This document shows, piece after piece, positions 20,154 to 30,017 of a stretch of 64,000 nt of DNA. The DNA is from Sphingobacterium sp. UBA4616 (GTDB lineage Bacteria; Bacteroidota; Bacteroidia; Sphingobacteriales; Sphingobacteriaceae): NCBI GenBank assembly GCA_002386525.1, contig DGIS01000004.1, forward strand, positions 62,001-126,000, given 5' to 3'. The translations under genes and the position numbers were made by a program. Position 1 is the stretch's first letter. Every line of letters begins with the position of its first letter. Below the pieces are notes generated by a model. The model was given only the letters and a program-made list of their open reading frames with translations. It was not told the origin of the DNA and searched no databases.

Positions 20154-21800
20154 ATGAAAATAAAAAATATTATCACAACAAGTTTAGGGCTTATCGTATT
20201 GTTCACCTTGGGAGGCTGTAAGAAGTTTCTGGAGGAAGAGCTCAAAACTGAACTGGCACCATCCAATACGTATACCAGTACCTACGGTTTCGAAGTGGGA
20301 AGTGCTGGTTTATACGCACTCACGCGTTCTGAATACAATACCTATGGTGAAGGTGGGGCGTTTATTCACAATGGCGCTTGTCCATACGAAGCCTTACAAG
20401 TATCGACAGATATCGCCGACGCAATTAATAGTGATGGTTCTTTGATGGCTTTTGCTAACCTCACGCTTACCGCGTCAGAGCGGTTTGTGGGTACTTACTG
20501 GAATTGGGCATATAATCTTATTTCTTCTGCAAACTTGATGCTGGTTTATTCCGAAAAAAATACCAATTGGGATACGCCGGAAGATAAAGCACGTTTCCAG
20601 GCCGAAGCTCGCTTCTTTCGTGCTTATGCTTATCGTACCTTGGTTTATCTTTATGGTGATGTACCCTATGTAGAAACCATTCTGTATGACTTTCAGCTTA
20701 ATTTTACCCGTACACCCAAAGCCGAAGTGATCGGGCACATGGTAGACGACCTAAAGTTTGCGGTGGATAATCTGCCCACGAATCCGGACGGTGTTAAAGA
20801 AGGTAAGCTGACCAAATGGGCCGCAAGCCATTTGCTAAGCGAAATATATCTGTTACAGGGCAATCATGCCGAAGCGGAAAAGGCAGCGTTGGCCGTTATC
20901 AATAGTGGTTATTATAACCTTATGAAAAGTAGATATGGGGTGAATAGCGGTAAACCGGGTGATGTATTCAGTGATTTATTTTTGGAAAATAATCAAAATA
21001 GAAAGAGTGGTAATAAAGAAAGTATCTGGGTATTGCAATTTCAGTTTAATACAATCGGTGGTGGAACCAACTCAGATGACTGGACCCGTAGGGCTTGGAT
21101 ACCGAATTACTCGACTATTACGGGATTTGTTTTGGCGGATACCTTGGGCGGTCGTGGTATCGCACAATTGGTTCCGATGAAGTGGTGGGTTGGCACCACT
21201 GGAACAAATGCAACAGGGAATGTCGCGGGTATTTTTGAAGCAAATGATATCCGTAATTCGGGCCATAATATTAAACGCAACTGGTATTATAACAACGTAA
21301 ACGAGACCTCGCTTTATGGAAAAAAGGCTAATATTACTGAGCAAACTTGGTTTACGACAAAAAGTTTATTTCCAGCGATTACAAAATTCTTTTATGGACG
21401 GCCAGAAAATCTAAGCCTATCCGGTAGTTACAAAGACCGTATGAAATTTCGTTTGGCTGAAACCTATCTATTACTTGCCGAATCCTATTTGGGGCAAAAT
21501 ATGCCTGATAAAGCTGCGCAAGCTGTCAATGAGGTGCGAAAAAGAGCCGGGGCCTCCGAAATCACCGGTGCTCAAATCAATATGGATTTCTTGCTCGATG
21601 AGCGTATTCGCGAATTAGTTGGGGAAGAAAGCAGGCGATTTACTTTGGTGCGTACCAATAGCTTGGTGGAGCGTGTTAAAAAATATAATAATGCGATAAA
21701 GGATAAAATAACGGACAACAATATCTTGTGGCCTATTCCGCAGGTCATTAGGGATGCTAATACAGGTGCGCCATTCCCTCAGAACCCTGGTTACAATTAA
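20154..21800 (+). CDS. SusD/RagB-family nutrient-binding lipoprotein
   Basis: This 548-aa surface lipoprotein has lipobox LGGC (Cys near 22, followed by KKFLEEEL). TPR-like helices carry ARFFRAYAYRTLVYLYGDVP, and the C-terminal SusD motif is FRLAETYLLLAESYL, LLDERIRELVGEESRRF and NPGYN at the end. It pairs with the SusC 11 nt upstream. Glycan specificity is not readable. Confidence 0.95.
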   Translation: MKIKNIITTSLGLIVLFTLGGCKKFLEEELKTELAPSNTYTSTYGFEVGSAGLYALTRSEYNTYGEGGAFIHNGACPYEALQVSTDIADAINSDGSLMAFANLTLTASERFVGTYWNWAYNLISSANLMLVYSEKNTNWDTPEDKARFQAEARFFRAYAYRTLVYLYGDVPYVETILYDFQLNFTRTPKAEVIGHMVDDLKFAVDNLPTNPDGVKEGKLTKWAASHLLSEIYLLQGNHAEAEKAALAVINSGYYNLMKSRYGVNSGKPGDVFSDLFLENNQNRKSGNKESIWVLQFQFNTIGGGTNSDDWTRRAWIPNYSTITGFVLADTLGGRGIAQLVPMKWWVGTTGTNATGNVAGIFEANDIRNSGHNIKRNWYYNNVNETSLYGKKANITEQTWFTTKSLFPAITKFFYGRPENLSLSGSYKDRMKFRLAETYLLLAESYLGQNMPDKAAQAVNEVRKRAGASEITGAQINMDFLLDERIRELVGEESRRFTLVRTNSLVERVKKYNNAIKDKITDNNILWPIPQVIRDANTGAPFPQNPGYN

Positions 21801-21867
21801 TGGTAGCGGGAGCAGCTGTGCCAGTCAGGCTCATAATACTATCCAAATGTTAGTAAAAATTAAACCA

Positions 21868-23082
21868 ATGAAAATCATCAATTATTTATATAAAACGTTA
21901 TTTTTCTTCTGCATGTTAATTTGCCATATATCGTGCAAACAGGAAATACAGGATATACCCAAAGTCAATGAGACAATGGAACTTCAACCTTCTGCTGAGA
22001 TTATTACGCTTGACGAGGTCAATATGAACAAAGATATTGTCACATTCAATTGGAAACCCGCCAGAGTACAGTCAGATGATCATTTGGTCAGCTACAGCAC
22101 CATGTTGGATGTGGTGGGGAACAATTTCGGTACGGGTACGGCCATATTTAACTATGAAGACGACAATGTATTTAGCAGAAGCTTTACTTCCGAGCAATTG
22201 CAAAATTGGGCCAATGAAAAGTGGGGTATACCAGCAAACAAGAGCTTTACGCTGGAGTTTAGGGTAGTTGCTCAATGGGAGGGCGGCGGTACTTTTGAAG
22301 CACCTGAGGTGAGGACGGCAAGAATTACAGTAAATCCAATCAAGACGGTTGTTTTTGATGCCGATAAAGTGTTCTTGAGCGGCAGCGCCGTTGGCGGAAC
22401 TAAGGTGGAGCTGCCAAAAACATTGGAAAACCTAGATCAATATGCTTATGTATTGAATTTGCAGCCGGGCGAACTTGAAATTCCTGTCGAATTTAACGGA
22501 GAAACCAATTATGTGGTTACTGCCGATGGGAGCGCAGCAATAAACGATGGTAATGCGGTCGGGATAAAGATGAGAGAAACAGTATTCTCCTGGAAAATAG
22601 AAACTGCTGGTGAGTACCGTGTCGTGGTCAATATGCAGAAAGCTACCGCTACGATCTATTCGCCGGCGAAAGCACTTTCCGCAAAAACCGTGATATGGAC
22701 AGGAGATCAACCTTATACGACCACCGTGACGGATTTATGGATGCATGGCAGTATTAATGGTTGGGGAACGCCTGTTAAAATGAATTGTCAGGTAAGTTTG
22801 GCCGATCCGCAAATTTTGGTCTATACTGGTGGTAAAGTTGGTACTACTAAGTTTATTGTGACCGGAGATAACAGTAACAACAAAAATCTGGCTTACGCAT
22901 TTAGTGCTCCGCCTACGCCCGACGGCGTCGCGCAAACTTTGTCTCTCACTTTGGGAAAAGTAACCGAATTGGGCGGGGGGACGGTAAAGGGTAATCGCGA
23001 TTCATATTTCACCATTCCCGCCACCACAAATGTGTTGATCCTTGATTTAAGAAATATGACTATTCTGGCGCTAAAACGATAA
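21868..23082 (+). CDS. SusE-like surface glycan-binding lipoprotein
   Basis: I choose ATG 21868 over the upstream in-frame 21754 because it gives a lipoprotein signal (MKIINYLYKTLFFFCMLICH, then ISC) and removes the overlap with susD. The mature 404-aa protein starts with an acidic linker and a SusE-type N-terminal beta-sandwich (DIVTFNWKPAR). Further beta-sandwich modules include one with LWMHGSINGWGTPVKMN and TTKFIVTG, a pattern of SusE/SusF starch-binding-like domains. It should sit at the surface with SusCD and help bind the glycan. Family is fairly secure; the ligand is unknown. Confidence 0.78.
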   Translation: MKIINYLYKTLFFFCMLICHISCKQEIQDIPKVNETMELQPSAEIITLDEVNMNKDIVTFNWKPARVQSDDHLVSYSTMLDVVGNNFGTGTAIFNYEDDNVFSRSFTSEQLQNWANEKWGIPANKSFTLEFRVVAQWEGGGTFEAPEVRTARITVNPIKTVVFDADKVFLSGSAVGGTKVELPKTLENLDQYAYVLNLQPGELEIPVEFNGETNYVVTADGSAAINDGNAVGIKMRETVFSWKIETAGEYRVVVNMQKATATIYSPAKALSAKTVIWTGDQPYTTTVTDLWMHGSINGWGTPVKMNCQVSLADPQILVYTGGKVGTTKFIVTGDNSNNKNLAYAFSAPPTPDGVAQTLSLTLGKVTELGGGTVKGNRDSYFTIPATTNVLILDLRNMTILALKR

Positions 23083-23125
23083 GATATCGGGTAAAAAATA
23101 CAAGTTAACCTCAACATTTCTAAAA

Positions 23126-24688
23126 GTGAAAAATATAACCTATAAAAAAGCCTATCTCAAAGCATGTCTTGTCATGCTTTGCTTTCTAGCATTTTCATGC
23201 AAGAAAAATGATGCTGATATCGAAAAAGATATATCAGGAACCTTGGTAAAACCCAGTTACAACAGGAGCACTATGTTTCGTAATCCCTTAAATGGTTGGG
23301 TAATGTACGCTTCGGCTTCGGGAAACCCTTCTTATTGGGATACCCAATTTTATGTACCTGATTTGGGTAAAACGGTCAGAGCGATTGATTATGCATCTGC
23401 CTGTTATATCCGTACCAGCTGGCGAACCTTTAATCCTGCAGATGGCGTGTATGCCTGGAGAGATCCTAGCACAGCAATCTACAAAATGATCAAAGGAGCA
23501 CAAGATAAAGGATTACCCATCGCGTTTCGTATCGTTGTCGACGGTCGCGACCAAGGTGCAAATACGCCGCAGTTTGTGTTCGATGCAGGCGCTAAGTATT
23601 ATTTGGCTAATCCTTCTTTTCCCGATAGAAAAACACCAGTACTGCAAGATCCTATTTTTAGGAAATATTATAGCAAGGTGATTGAAGAACTAGCGAAGGA
23701 TTTTAACGATTTAAATAAAACCTCTTTTGTCGATGCCTATGGACTCGGTTTGTGGGGGGAAGGGCATAGTGTGATTTATGAAGATCCTAATCACCCTTCC
23801 GGTCAAAATATTGAAGTCATTAAAGAAGAAGTTGTTGACTGGATTTCCGATGTGTATTCCAAGAATTTTACAAAAGTACCCTTACTGATTAATTATCATC
23901 GTCTGGTTGGTGACCCTTCGGGCAGTGGAGCTGCGAACCCCAATTCGGAGAAGTTATTGAATAAAATGATCAATAAAGGCTACAGTCTGCGTCAAGATGC
24001 CTTTGGAATGACAGACTATTACCAAAGCTGGGAGAAGAATTTTGCTAAGGTGTGGAATTTTAAACGTCCCGTTATTATGGAGGGCGGTTGGATAACCACA
24101 GGTACGCACCGTTATTGGACTGATCCCAGCGGTAAATACAGACAAAACCACCCCGAAGATGTTCGGCAGGGTGAATTTGACAGCTCCTTGGAAGCGGCTG
24201 TAAACATGATGGATTTCCGGATCGGTGAAATTGAAAGCTGGTTTACCAAGTCCTTTACGTTATGTCAACGTTTTATATCTGAGGGGGGTTATCGTTTATA
24301 TCCTGATCGGGTTTATTTACCGGAAAAAGTCAATGTCGGTACTGAAACAACAATTAACCATCGTTGGAGGAATATGGGCTGGGGGTATTTCCCTAATAAT
24401 ATTCCGCAGTGGAACTATAAATATAAGGTAGCCTTTGCCCTTCTGGACGGCGAAAATAACGTTAAAAAGGTTTTTGTCGATGATCAAGGAGAACCTTCGA
24501 CCTGGCTTAAAAATAACCCGATGACCTACGAATTGAAAGCTATTGTTGATCTTCCTACGGGGAACTATACCTGGGCCGTCGCTATTGTAGATACCACAAA
24601 TGATAATCAGCCTGGGATACGGCTTGCGGTGAACGGTGATATGACCAGCACTGGATGGTTAAAGCTATTGGGAGTACAGATACTGTAA
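23126..24688 (+). CDS. DUF4832/DUF4874-type lipoprotein, paralogue of the protein at 4238
   Basis: The start is GTG at 23126, directly before a lipoprotein signal (lipobox AFSC, Cys near 25, then KKND). The 520-aa protein follows the 4238 product closely along its whole length: RNPLNGWVMYA, YASACYIRTSW, the candidate catalytic GLWGEGH and VIMEGGW, and NNIPQWNYKYKVAFALLD. This copy is lipid-anchored whereas the 4238 copy has a plain signal peptide, so the pair may act at surface and periplasm respectively (inference). It ends the second sus operon and precedes a terminator. Confidence 0.8.
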   Translation: MKNITYKKAYLKACLVMLCFLAFSCKKNDADIEKDISGTLVKPSYNRSTMFRNPLNGWVMYASASGNPSYWDTQFYVPDLGKTVRAIDYASACYIRTSWRTFNPADGVYAWRDPSTAIYKMIKGAQDKGLPIAFRIVVDGRDQGANTPQFVFDAGAKYYLANPSFPDRKTPVLQDPIFRKYYSKVIEELAKDFNDLNKTSFVDAYGLGLWGEGHSVIYEDPNHPSGQNIEVIKEEVVDWISDVYSKNFTKVPLLINYHRLVGDPSGSGAANPNSEKLLNKMINKGYSLRQDAFGMTDYYQSWEKNFAKVWNFKRPVIMEGGWITTGTHRYWTDPSGKYRQNHPEDVRQGEFDSSLEAAVNMMDFRIGEIESWFTKSFTLCQRFISEGGYRLYPDRVYLPEKVNVGTETTINHRWRNMGWGYFPNNIPQWNYKYKVAFALLDGENNVKKVFVDDQGEPSTWLKNNPMTYELKAIVDLPTGNYTWAVAIVDTTNDNQPGIRLAVNGDMTSTGWLKLLGVQIL

Positions 24689-24738
24689 TAGTTTGCATGA
24701 AGGTTAGAACGCAAAATTATTAGAGGGTTTTTAGTTAA

Positions 24739-24769
24739 AAAGGGGCTGTCCTGACCGGACTGCCCCTTT
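24739..24769 (+). terminator. Terminator of the second susCD operon
   Basis: Stem AAAGGGGC...GCCCCTTT with one T-T mismatch and four further inner pairs, then a T-rich stretch. It closes the 17146-24688 operon. Confidence 0.7.
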
Positions 24770-24876
24770 CTGATGTGGTTTTTTATTTACATTGCCGGGG
24801 CAAACCCCATTTGACCTCCCATTACGGATTCTAAGCTTAGATAAAATCTTATAATCCGAACGAAATAATTCTCAGA

Positions 24877-25209
24877 CTATAGTTCGCCATTGGCTAGCAT
24901 ATGCCTATAAATCGTTTTGCAATTTCCGAAGAATCCTGAACATGAGTTCTCTACATACGTTTCCGAAGTATGCGTAGCGACCACTTCGCCACTATTATTG
25001 TATACGTTTAATACGTAGACACATCTAATCAACCTCGAATTGTCTTCTTTTGTTTTGGCGGTGGTTTTAGCATCTACATTGGTTTTGGCTACCTTGTAGG
25101 CAGTTGTTTTTACATTGACATTTTCTTTGGGTGCGTTTGCATCTGTGCTGGCGAAAGCTGCAGTTGATAGCGTAGCAACGGCTATCACACTCATCAATAA
25201 TTTTTTCAT
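24877..25209 (-). CDS. Small secreted protein of unknown function
   Basis: The start at 25209 gives a clean signal peptide (MKKLLMSVIAVATLSTAAFA). The mature part of this 110-aa protein is Lys/Thr-rich (about 22-50), then has a short beta-like segment (RCVYVLNVYNNSGEVVATHT) and three cysteines. Small exported proteins with near-identical signal peptides are common in Sphingobacteriaceae, but I do not recognise a function. It stands alone on the minus strand. The 429-bp region upstream (25210-25637) is shared with the divergent sbnA-like gene. It holds two copies of TATTCGC (about 25311 and 25335) but no exact TAnnTTTG box. Confidence 0.65.
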   Translation of the reverse strand: MKKLLMSVIAVATLSTAAFASTDANAPKENVNVKTTAYKVAKTNVDAKTTAKTKEDNSRLIRCVYVLNVYNNSGEVVATHTSETYVENSCSGFFGNCKTIYRHMLANGEL

Positions 25210-25637
25210 TGTTTTTAAGTTTTTTTTGTTAAATAATGTATGCCCTTTGAGCATATTTTAATTCTCTCATAATAAAAGTAAGAACAAGAAAATTGCGTAA
25301 GGTGAACGATCAGTATTCGCGAGAGACGATCTATTATTCGCCATCCCTTATTCAATATTTAGTTATTCAGGAAGCGGAAAGCTCTTTGGAATAAGTACTG
25401 CTAGTTCGTAAACAATCTTGGCTCTTATCTATACCATTTGCGAAGTTTTCCTAACCATTCCATTAAAGATGGGTGTACTGTATCGTGGATTTACGAACAG
25501 GTGTCAAATACCTGTCGCCCTCCGTATAAACCTCCCTTTGCACAATATACTTACCTGTATATTGGTTTTATAGCGTATGCGGCATTTTTTTTGGAGCGTA
25601 TGGTCACCATTAAGGGTAAAACTGAAGATATAAAACT

Positions 25638-26618
25638 ATGGGCTTACAAATAAGTGACGTAAAGGGAATAAGTACCCTGGCATTGGGAATAGGAAATACG
25701 CAATTAACATCGCTATGTTCACTCAGCTCCAGCTTGGGTATGCAAATCTATGCGAAGATGGAAATGGGTAATCCGAGTGGTAGTGTAAAAGATAGGTCGG
25801 CTACAAACATTTTACTTGAAGCCATTCGAAAAGGTGATATTAATAACGAAACGACTATTATTGAATCTTCCTCTGGTAATATGGGTATTGCACTGGCGCG
25901 GCTCTGTAAGTTGCTTCGCCTCGATTCTTATATTGTTGTAGACCCGCATATTAACCAGCACGCAAGGAAACTTTTGAATGCTTTCGGTGCAAATATCGTC
26001 GAGGTAAATGAGAAAGATGAGAATCAGGGTTACCTCGGCAACCGTCTAAAAAAAGTGCAGGACCTTTTGGATAAAGTTCCCAATAGTTATTGGACGAATC
26101 AGTACGGTAATCCAAATGTGCATATTGCGCATGAAGGTATATTTCGTGAAGTAACCAGTCAACTCAATGCCGCCCCCGATTATATGCTGGTTGCCACCAG
26201 TACATGTGGTACAATCCGCGGCATTGCCGACGCGATTGAGAAAGCATCTGCTACCACCAAGTTGATTGCCGTTGACGCAGTGGGTAGCATTCTTTTTGAA
26301 AATAAGCCTAACGCTAGAAATATTCCGGGAATGGGAGCAAGCCATCCCTCTGCGTTTTTGCAAAAACATCAGATTGATCATTATACATTAGTTTCAGATC
26401 TTGAAGCTGTAAAAGGTTGTCAATTGTTGCGCGAACGCGAAGGTATGCTCATCGGTGGTTCTTCTGGAGCGCTAGTAGCTGCACTCCATAAATTAAAAAA
26501 GCAGATCCCGACAAACTCTTCAGTAGTGCTACTTTTCCCGGATAGTGGCGAGCGCTATCTCGATACCATATACAATGAGGAATGGGTACAGCAAACATTT
26601 AAAGAAGTATTGGTATGA
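25638..26618 (+). CDS. SbnA-like PLP-dependent cysteine-synthase-fold enzyme
   Basis: This 326-aa enzyme has the fold-type II PLP motifs: NPSGSVKDRSA (Schiff-base lysine), ESSSGNMGIALARLC (substrate loop, with SSGNMG rather than TSGNTG as in CysK), TSTCGTIRGIA (phosphate loop) and IGGSSGALVA. The SSSGNMG form is typical of SbnA, which joins O-phosphoserine and glutamate into the precursor of 2,3-diaminopropionate. No SbnB dehydrogenase is present. The next gene overlaps by 4 nt (ATGA), so the two are translationally coupled. SbnA activity is inferred from motif type, not shown. Confidence 0.8.
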   Translation: MGLQISDVKGISTLALGIGNTQLTSLCSLSSSLGMQIYAKMEMGNPSGSVKDRSATNILLEAIRKGDINNETTIIESSSGNMGIALARLCKLLRLDSYIVVDPHINQHARKLLNAFGANIVEVNEKDENQGYLGNRLKKVQDLLDKVPNSYWTNQYGNPNVHIAHEGIFREVTSQLNAAPDYMLVATSTCGTIRGIADAIEKASATTKLIAVDAVGSILFENKPNARNIPGMGASHPSAFLQKHQIDHYTLVSDLEAVKGCQLLREREGMLIGGSSGALVAALHKLKKQIPTNSSVVLLFPDSGERYLDTIYNEEWVQQTFKEVLV

Positions 26619-28363
26619 TTTGGAATACGCAACACATTAATCCACAACAAGACCTATATTCCTATTATCAAGAACGAGAGCAAAAAAAATTGCAGCAACA
26701 CGAGGATAATACAATTGCCATTGTTGGGGGTGGGCCGAAGGGTTTGTATGGACTCAATCATTTCATTAACCGTATGCGTCTCCACCAAGCTACAAAACCC
26801 TGTAAAGTTTTATGGTTCAACAGAGATGAACTATTTGGTTGCGGTCCAAACTACAGCATTCACCAGCCTGATTACCTGTTAATTAATTACTGTATTGGCC
26901 ATTTGAATGCTTTTTATGATAAGTATAGTCAGAAAGAAGATCAACAAAGTTTTATGGAGTGGCTCAGTAAGGTGAAGTGTATAGATATAGATGTCCAGCC
27001 AACTGACTTTGCTTCGAGAGCTTTGGTGGGCTATTATTTGCAGTGGGTAGCTAAGGAGACGATGCGGCAGCTCCCCGCAAATGTCCAACTTCAGCTTATC
27101 GCAGAGCCCGTTGTGGCAATAGCGGAACATAATTCTAAGGCAAAGGTTGAAACCAACACGGGTAGATGGGATGTTGCAAGTATATTGCTCGCTACAGGAC
27201 ATTGTTACAATAACACGCCGCTAATCACTGAAGATGAAGTCCCAGTGGCAAATTTTATCAGAAGTCCGTATCCGGTGTCAAAATATGACGATATTACTTC
27301 TGATGCCCAAGTAGGTATTACCGGCATGGGACTTACTTTCATTGATATTGCATTGGCTCTTACTGAAGGACGCGGCGGCACCTTTGATGATAACGGAGAA
27401 TATTGTCCTTCAGGAAAGGAACCATTGATCTATTCATTTTCAAGAACTTCGCTACCTATACTTTGTCGTGGTCCACAGTATCAAGAAAAACGTCCGCTAT
27501 ATTTATTAAATGCTTCGAAGTTTAAATTATGGATGCAACAGCCTACGAAAATTGATTTTGAGAAAGATATGCTCCCAATAATCGAGCAGGAAATTCAACT
27601 TCGTTATTATGCTGTCCAATTCAACGAGAACGACCTCGAACGTCTACAAAGCTTAATAAATGCGATCCCTTTACAACAACGTTTTACATTACATAAACTT
27701 TTAAAACCCAACTTAACGAATGAGGAGGAAATATTGCGCTATATCGAGAATAATATTGAGGAGGCGCAACAAGGTGAACAGAATAGCCCATTAATGGCGG
27801 CTGCTTCGGTCTGGTCTGAGATATGTCCATATATTGCTGAATTATATTCTTCCGTAGGGTTTACCGGCAGTTCGCAACAGCAGTTGGATCAGTATTATTT
27901 CGGTGCTTTCAACCGCGTAAGCTATGGTCCGCCGATTGCCAATATGGAAAAAATATTAGCCTTGGCAAGAGCGGGTATCATCCGTTTCTTGCCTTTAAAA
28001 AAGCCGACCATTCGATGGCAAGAAGTGGGGAGTGTTTTCGTCGTTTGTGACGAAAATGGAAAAGCTACATCTTTTAATACCTTAATCGATGCACGCATAG
28101 GCAGACCCTCCTTACATCAGCATAATGCTGCTTTATATGATACACTTTTAAGCCAGGGGCTAATTTGTCCCCATCGAAATGAAGCTTATTTTCCTGGTAC
28201 TTTGTCCATGGATCAGCGTGGCAAGTGCAATACCTTGGCCAAGGTGCCCATTTACTGCTATGGGGCGAATACCGAAGGCGTATTCTTCGACAACGACACC
28301 TTGTCACGAACAAAAAACGATACTTCCTGTTATTGGGTAGACGACACAATCCGAACACTATAG
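26615..28363 (+). CDS. FAD/NAD(P)-binding protein in the SbnA-like cassette
   Basis: This 582-aa cytoplasmic protein has an N-terminal dinucleotide site (IAIVGGGPKGLYGLNHF, about 34-50), an ATG-type motif (SILLATGHCYNN) and a second Rossmann site (VGITGMGLTFIDIALAL, about 233-249). This is the layout of the large FAD-NAD(P)-binding family (NAD_binding_9 type). It could oxidise the SbnA product in place of SbnB or oxidise a later intermediate; neither is established. It is coupled to sbnA-like by overlap and followed 9 nt later by the decarboxylase gene. Confidence 0.75.
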   Translation: MIWNTQHINPQQDLYSYYQEREQKKLQQHEDNTIAIVGGGPKGLYGLNHFINRMRLHQATKPCKVLWFNRDELFGCGPNYSIHQPDYLLINYCIGHLNAFYDKYSQKEDQQSFMEWLSKVKCIDIDVQPTDFASRALVGYYLQWVAKETMRQLPANVQLQLIAEPVVAIAEHNSKAKVETNTGRWDVASILLATGHCYNNTPLITEDEVPVANFIRSPYPVSKYDDITSDAQVGITGMGLTFIDIALALTEGRGGTFDDNGEYCPSGKEPLIYSFSRTSLPILCRGPQYQEKRPLYLLNASKFKLWMQQPTKIDFEKDMLPIIEQEIQLRYYAVQFNENDLERLQSLINAIPLQQRFTLHKLLKPNLTNEEEILRYIENNIEEAQQGEQNSPLMAAASVWSEICPYIAELYSSVGFTGSSQQQLDQYYFGAFNRVSYGPPIANMEKILALARAGIIRFLPLKKPTIRWQEVGSVFVVCDENGKATSFNTLIDARIGRPSLHQHNAALYDTLLSQGLICPHRNEAYFPGTLSMDQRGKCNTLAKVPIYCYGANTEGVFFDNDTLSRTKNDTSCYWVDDTIRTL

Positions 28364-28372
28364 AAATACAGC

Positions 28373-29749
28373 ATGAACACCACTTTTTTTTCTTTAACAC
28401 CTATTCTGCATCCTTGGGTAAATCATCTTACCAAAGAGCCGCAAGAACTTTTTGAACGAATTGAACAATACGGATCACCAGTCAATATACATCACTTTAA
28501 GCCTTTAAATGAAAATATCCATGCTTATCAAGCTGTGCTGAATAAGTATAATGTCATTCACAAGATATTCTTCGCCCGTAAAGCAAATAAATGCCTGCAA
28601 CTCGCTCAAACCGTAGCGGATGCCGGCCAAGGCGTGGATACCGCAAGCCTTAGGGAACTACAGCAATGCCTTGATGCGGGAATAGCCAGTGAGCAACTCG
28701 TGCTGACTGCTGCAGTCAAAAATCGACAACTCCTTGAATTGGCATTAAAGTATAATGTTACCGTTGTACTGGATAACGAAGATGAATTGCAATTGGCACA
28801 GGATGTTGCCGCAACATTTGGGAAACCCATGCTGATTAATATACGTGTGGGAGGATTTCTTGTCAATGGCCAACGACTACCAACACGTTTTGGCTTTACT
28901 ATCGACAGCGTTGCAGAACGCATAAAACGTTTGGCAGAAATCTATCCTCAGCTCAAATACAACGGGCTGCATTTTCATCTTAATGGCTATTCAATTGACG
29001 AACGTGTTGCTGCCATTGAACAGTCAATACAGGTGATTGATGCATTGCATGACTTAGGAATACACACGCGCTCTCTCGATATTGGCGGGGGTATCCTGAT
29101 GAATTATCTTAAATCGGAACAAGAATGGTTATCCTTTCATACAGCATTACGTGAAGCCGTGCTGGGAAATCGGCCTGAACTTACTTACCAGAATGATGCC
29201 TTAGGTATGGTCAAGATCGAGGATAAGCTTTATGGCGAACCTACTGTATATCCATATTTCAATGAGATCCACAAGGAAAAATTATTAGAGCAGATTCTTA
29301 CAGCCCGTTCCAGCATCTATGGACTCCCAATACACCGACTCTTTACAGATCGGAGGCTGGAATTACGCATGGAACCTGGTCGTTCATTGTTGGATCAAGT
29401 AGGTTGTACGTTGGCAAAGGTGGCCTTTCGTAAGAAAGATAGCGAGGGTCGTCTGCTTGTGGGTTTGGAAATGAACCGTACACAGCTGCGTAGTTCGAGT
29501 GCCGACTTTTTATTGGATCCTCTGCATCTACCCAAACAGCAAGGTGATGATTCAGATCAACCCTGTTATGCATATCTTGTTGGCAGTTATTGTCTCGAAC
29601 AAGAGTTGATTCTCAAACGACAAATTAAGCTGCAGAAATATCCCGAAATTGGAGATCTTATCCTTTTTCCCAACACAGCGGGTTACATGATGCATTTTTA
29701 CGAATCGGAAGCACACCTCTTCGAACTTGCAAAGAATGTATTCATCTAG
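28373..29749 (+). CDS. Y4yA-like PLP-dependent decarboxylase (Orn/DAP/Arg decarboxylase 2 fold)
   Basis: This 458-aa enzyme has the alanine-racemase-like barrel and C-terminal beta domain of diaminopimelate/ornithine decarboxylases. The PLP lysine is in FFARKANK, the glycine loop is SLDIGGGI, the phosphate-binding EPGR is in LRMEPGRSLL, and the C-terminal GSYCLEQEL corresponds to the catalytic-Cys loop. I assign the Y4yA-like subgroup from the gene company and the size. It ends the three-gene operon. Its natural substrate is unknown; an amino acid made by the two upstream enzymes is the obvious guess. Confidence 0.75.
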   Translation: MNTTFFSLTPILHPWVNHLTKEPQELFERIEQYGSPVNIHHFKPLNENIHAYQAVLNKYNVIHKIFFARKANKCLQLAQTVADAGQGVDTASLRELQQCLDAGIASEQLVLTAAVKNRQLLELALKYNVTVVLDNEDELQLAQDVAATFGKPMLINIRVGGFLVNGQRLPTRFGFTIDSVAERIKRLAEIYPQLKYNGLHFHLNGYSIDERVAAIEQSIQVIDALHDLGIHTRSLDIGGGILMNYLKSEQEWLSFHTALREAVLGNRPELTYQNDALGMVKIEDKLYGEPTVYPYFNEIHKEKLLEQILTARSSIYGLPIHRLFTDRRLELRMEPGRSLLDQVGCTLAKVAFRKKDSEGRLLVGLEMNRTQLRSSSADFLLDPLHLPKQQGDDSDQPCYAYLVGSYCLEQELILKRQIKLQKYPEIGDLILFPNTAGYMMHFYESEAHLFELAKNVFI

Positions 29750-30017
29750 TCAACATTTAAAGATTTCTATGAAGTAGCTAGATGTAGCCCCCGAGTTCCC
29801 TAATAGTGTGGTTAAAGCCGTCTTACTGACATTAGCAATATTTTCTTATGGTAATTGAATTTTTAAAACAAATCACAAATGCTAGTTGTCGATTATTAAA
29901 CGGTGGATTAGGCAGATAAAACTTTAGGTAAGTTTAAATGAGTGTATTGGAATCGGATATGCAGAATAACGTGTATACAAATCTTTTTGGACATGCGAGG
30001 CTACTAAAGCAAAGTTT

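Noticed and set aside
25300..25350. Copy of the CCATTC upstream element before the sbnA-like gene
   Set aside because: ATTCGCCA and a later TTTAGT are present, but spacing and the remaining bases do not fit the other three copies.
25438..25653. 71-codon frame before the sbnA-like gene
   Set aside because: It overlaps the real gene in another frame, has no family likeness and no promoter, and its composition is not protein-like.
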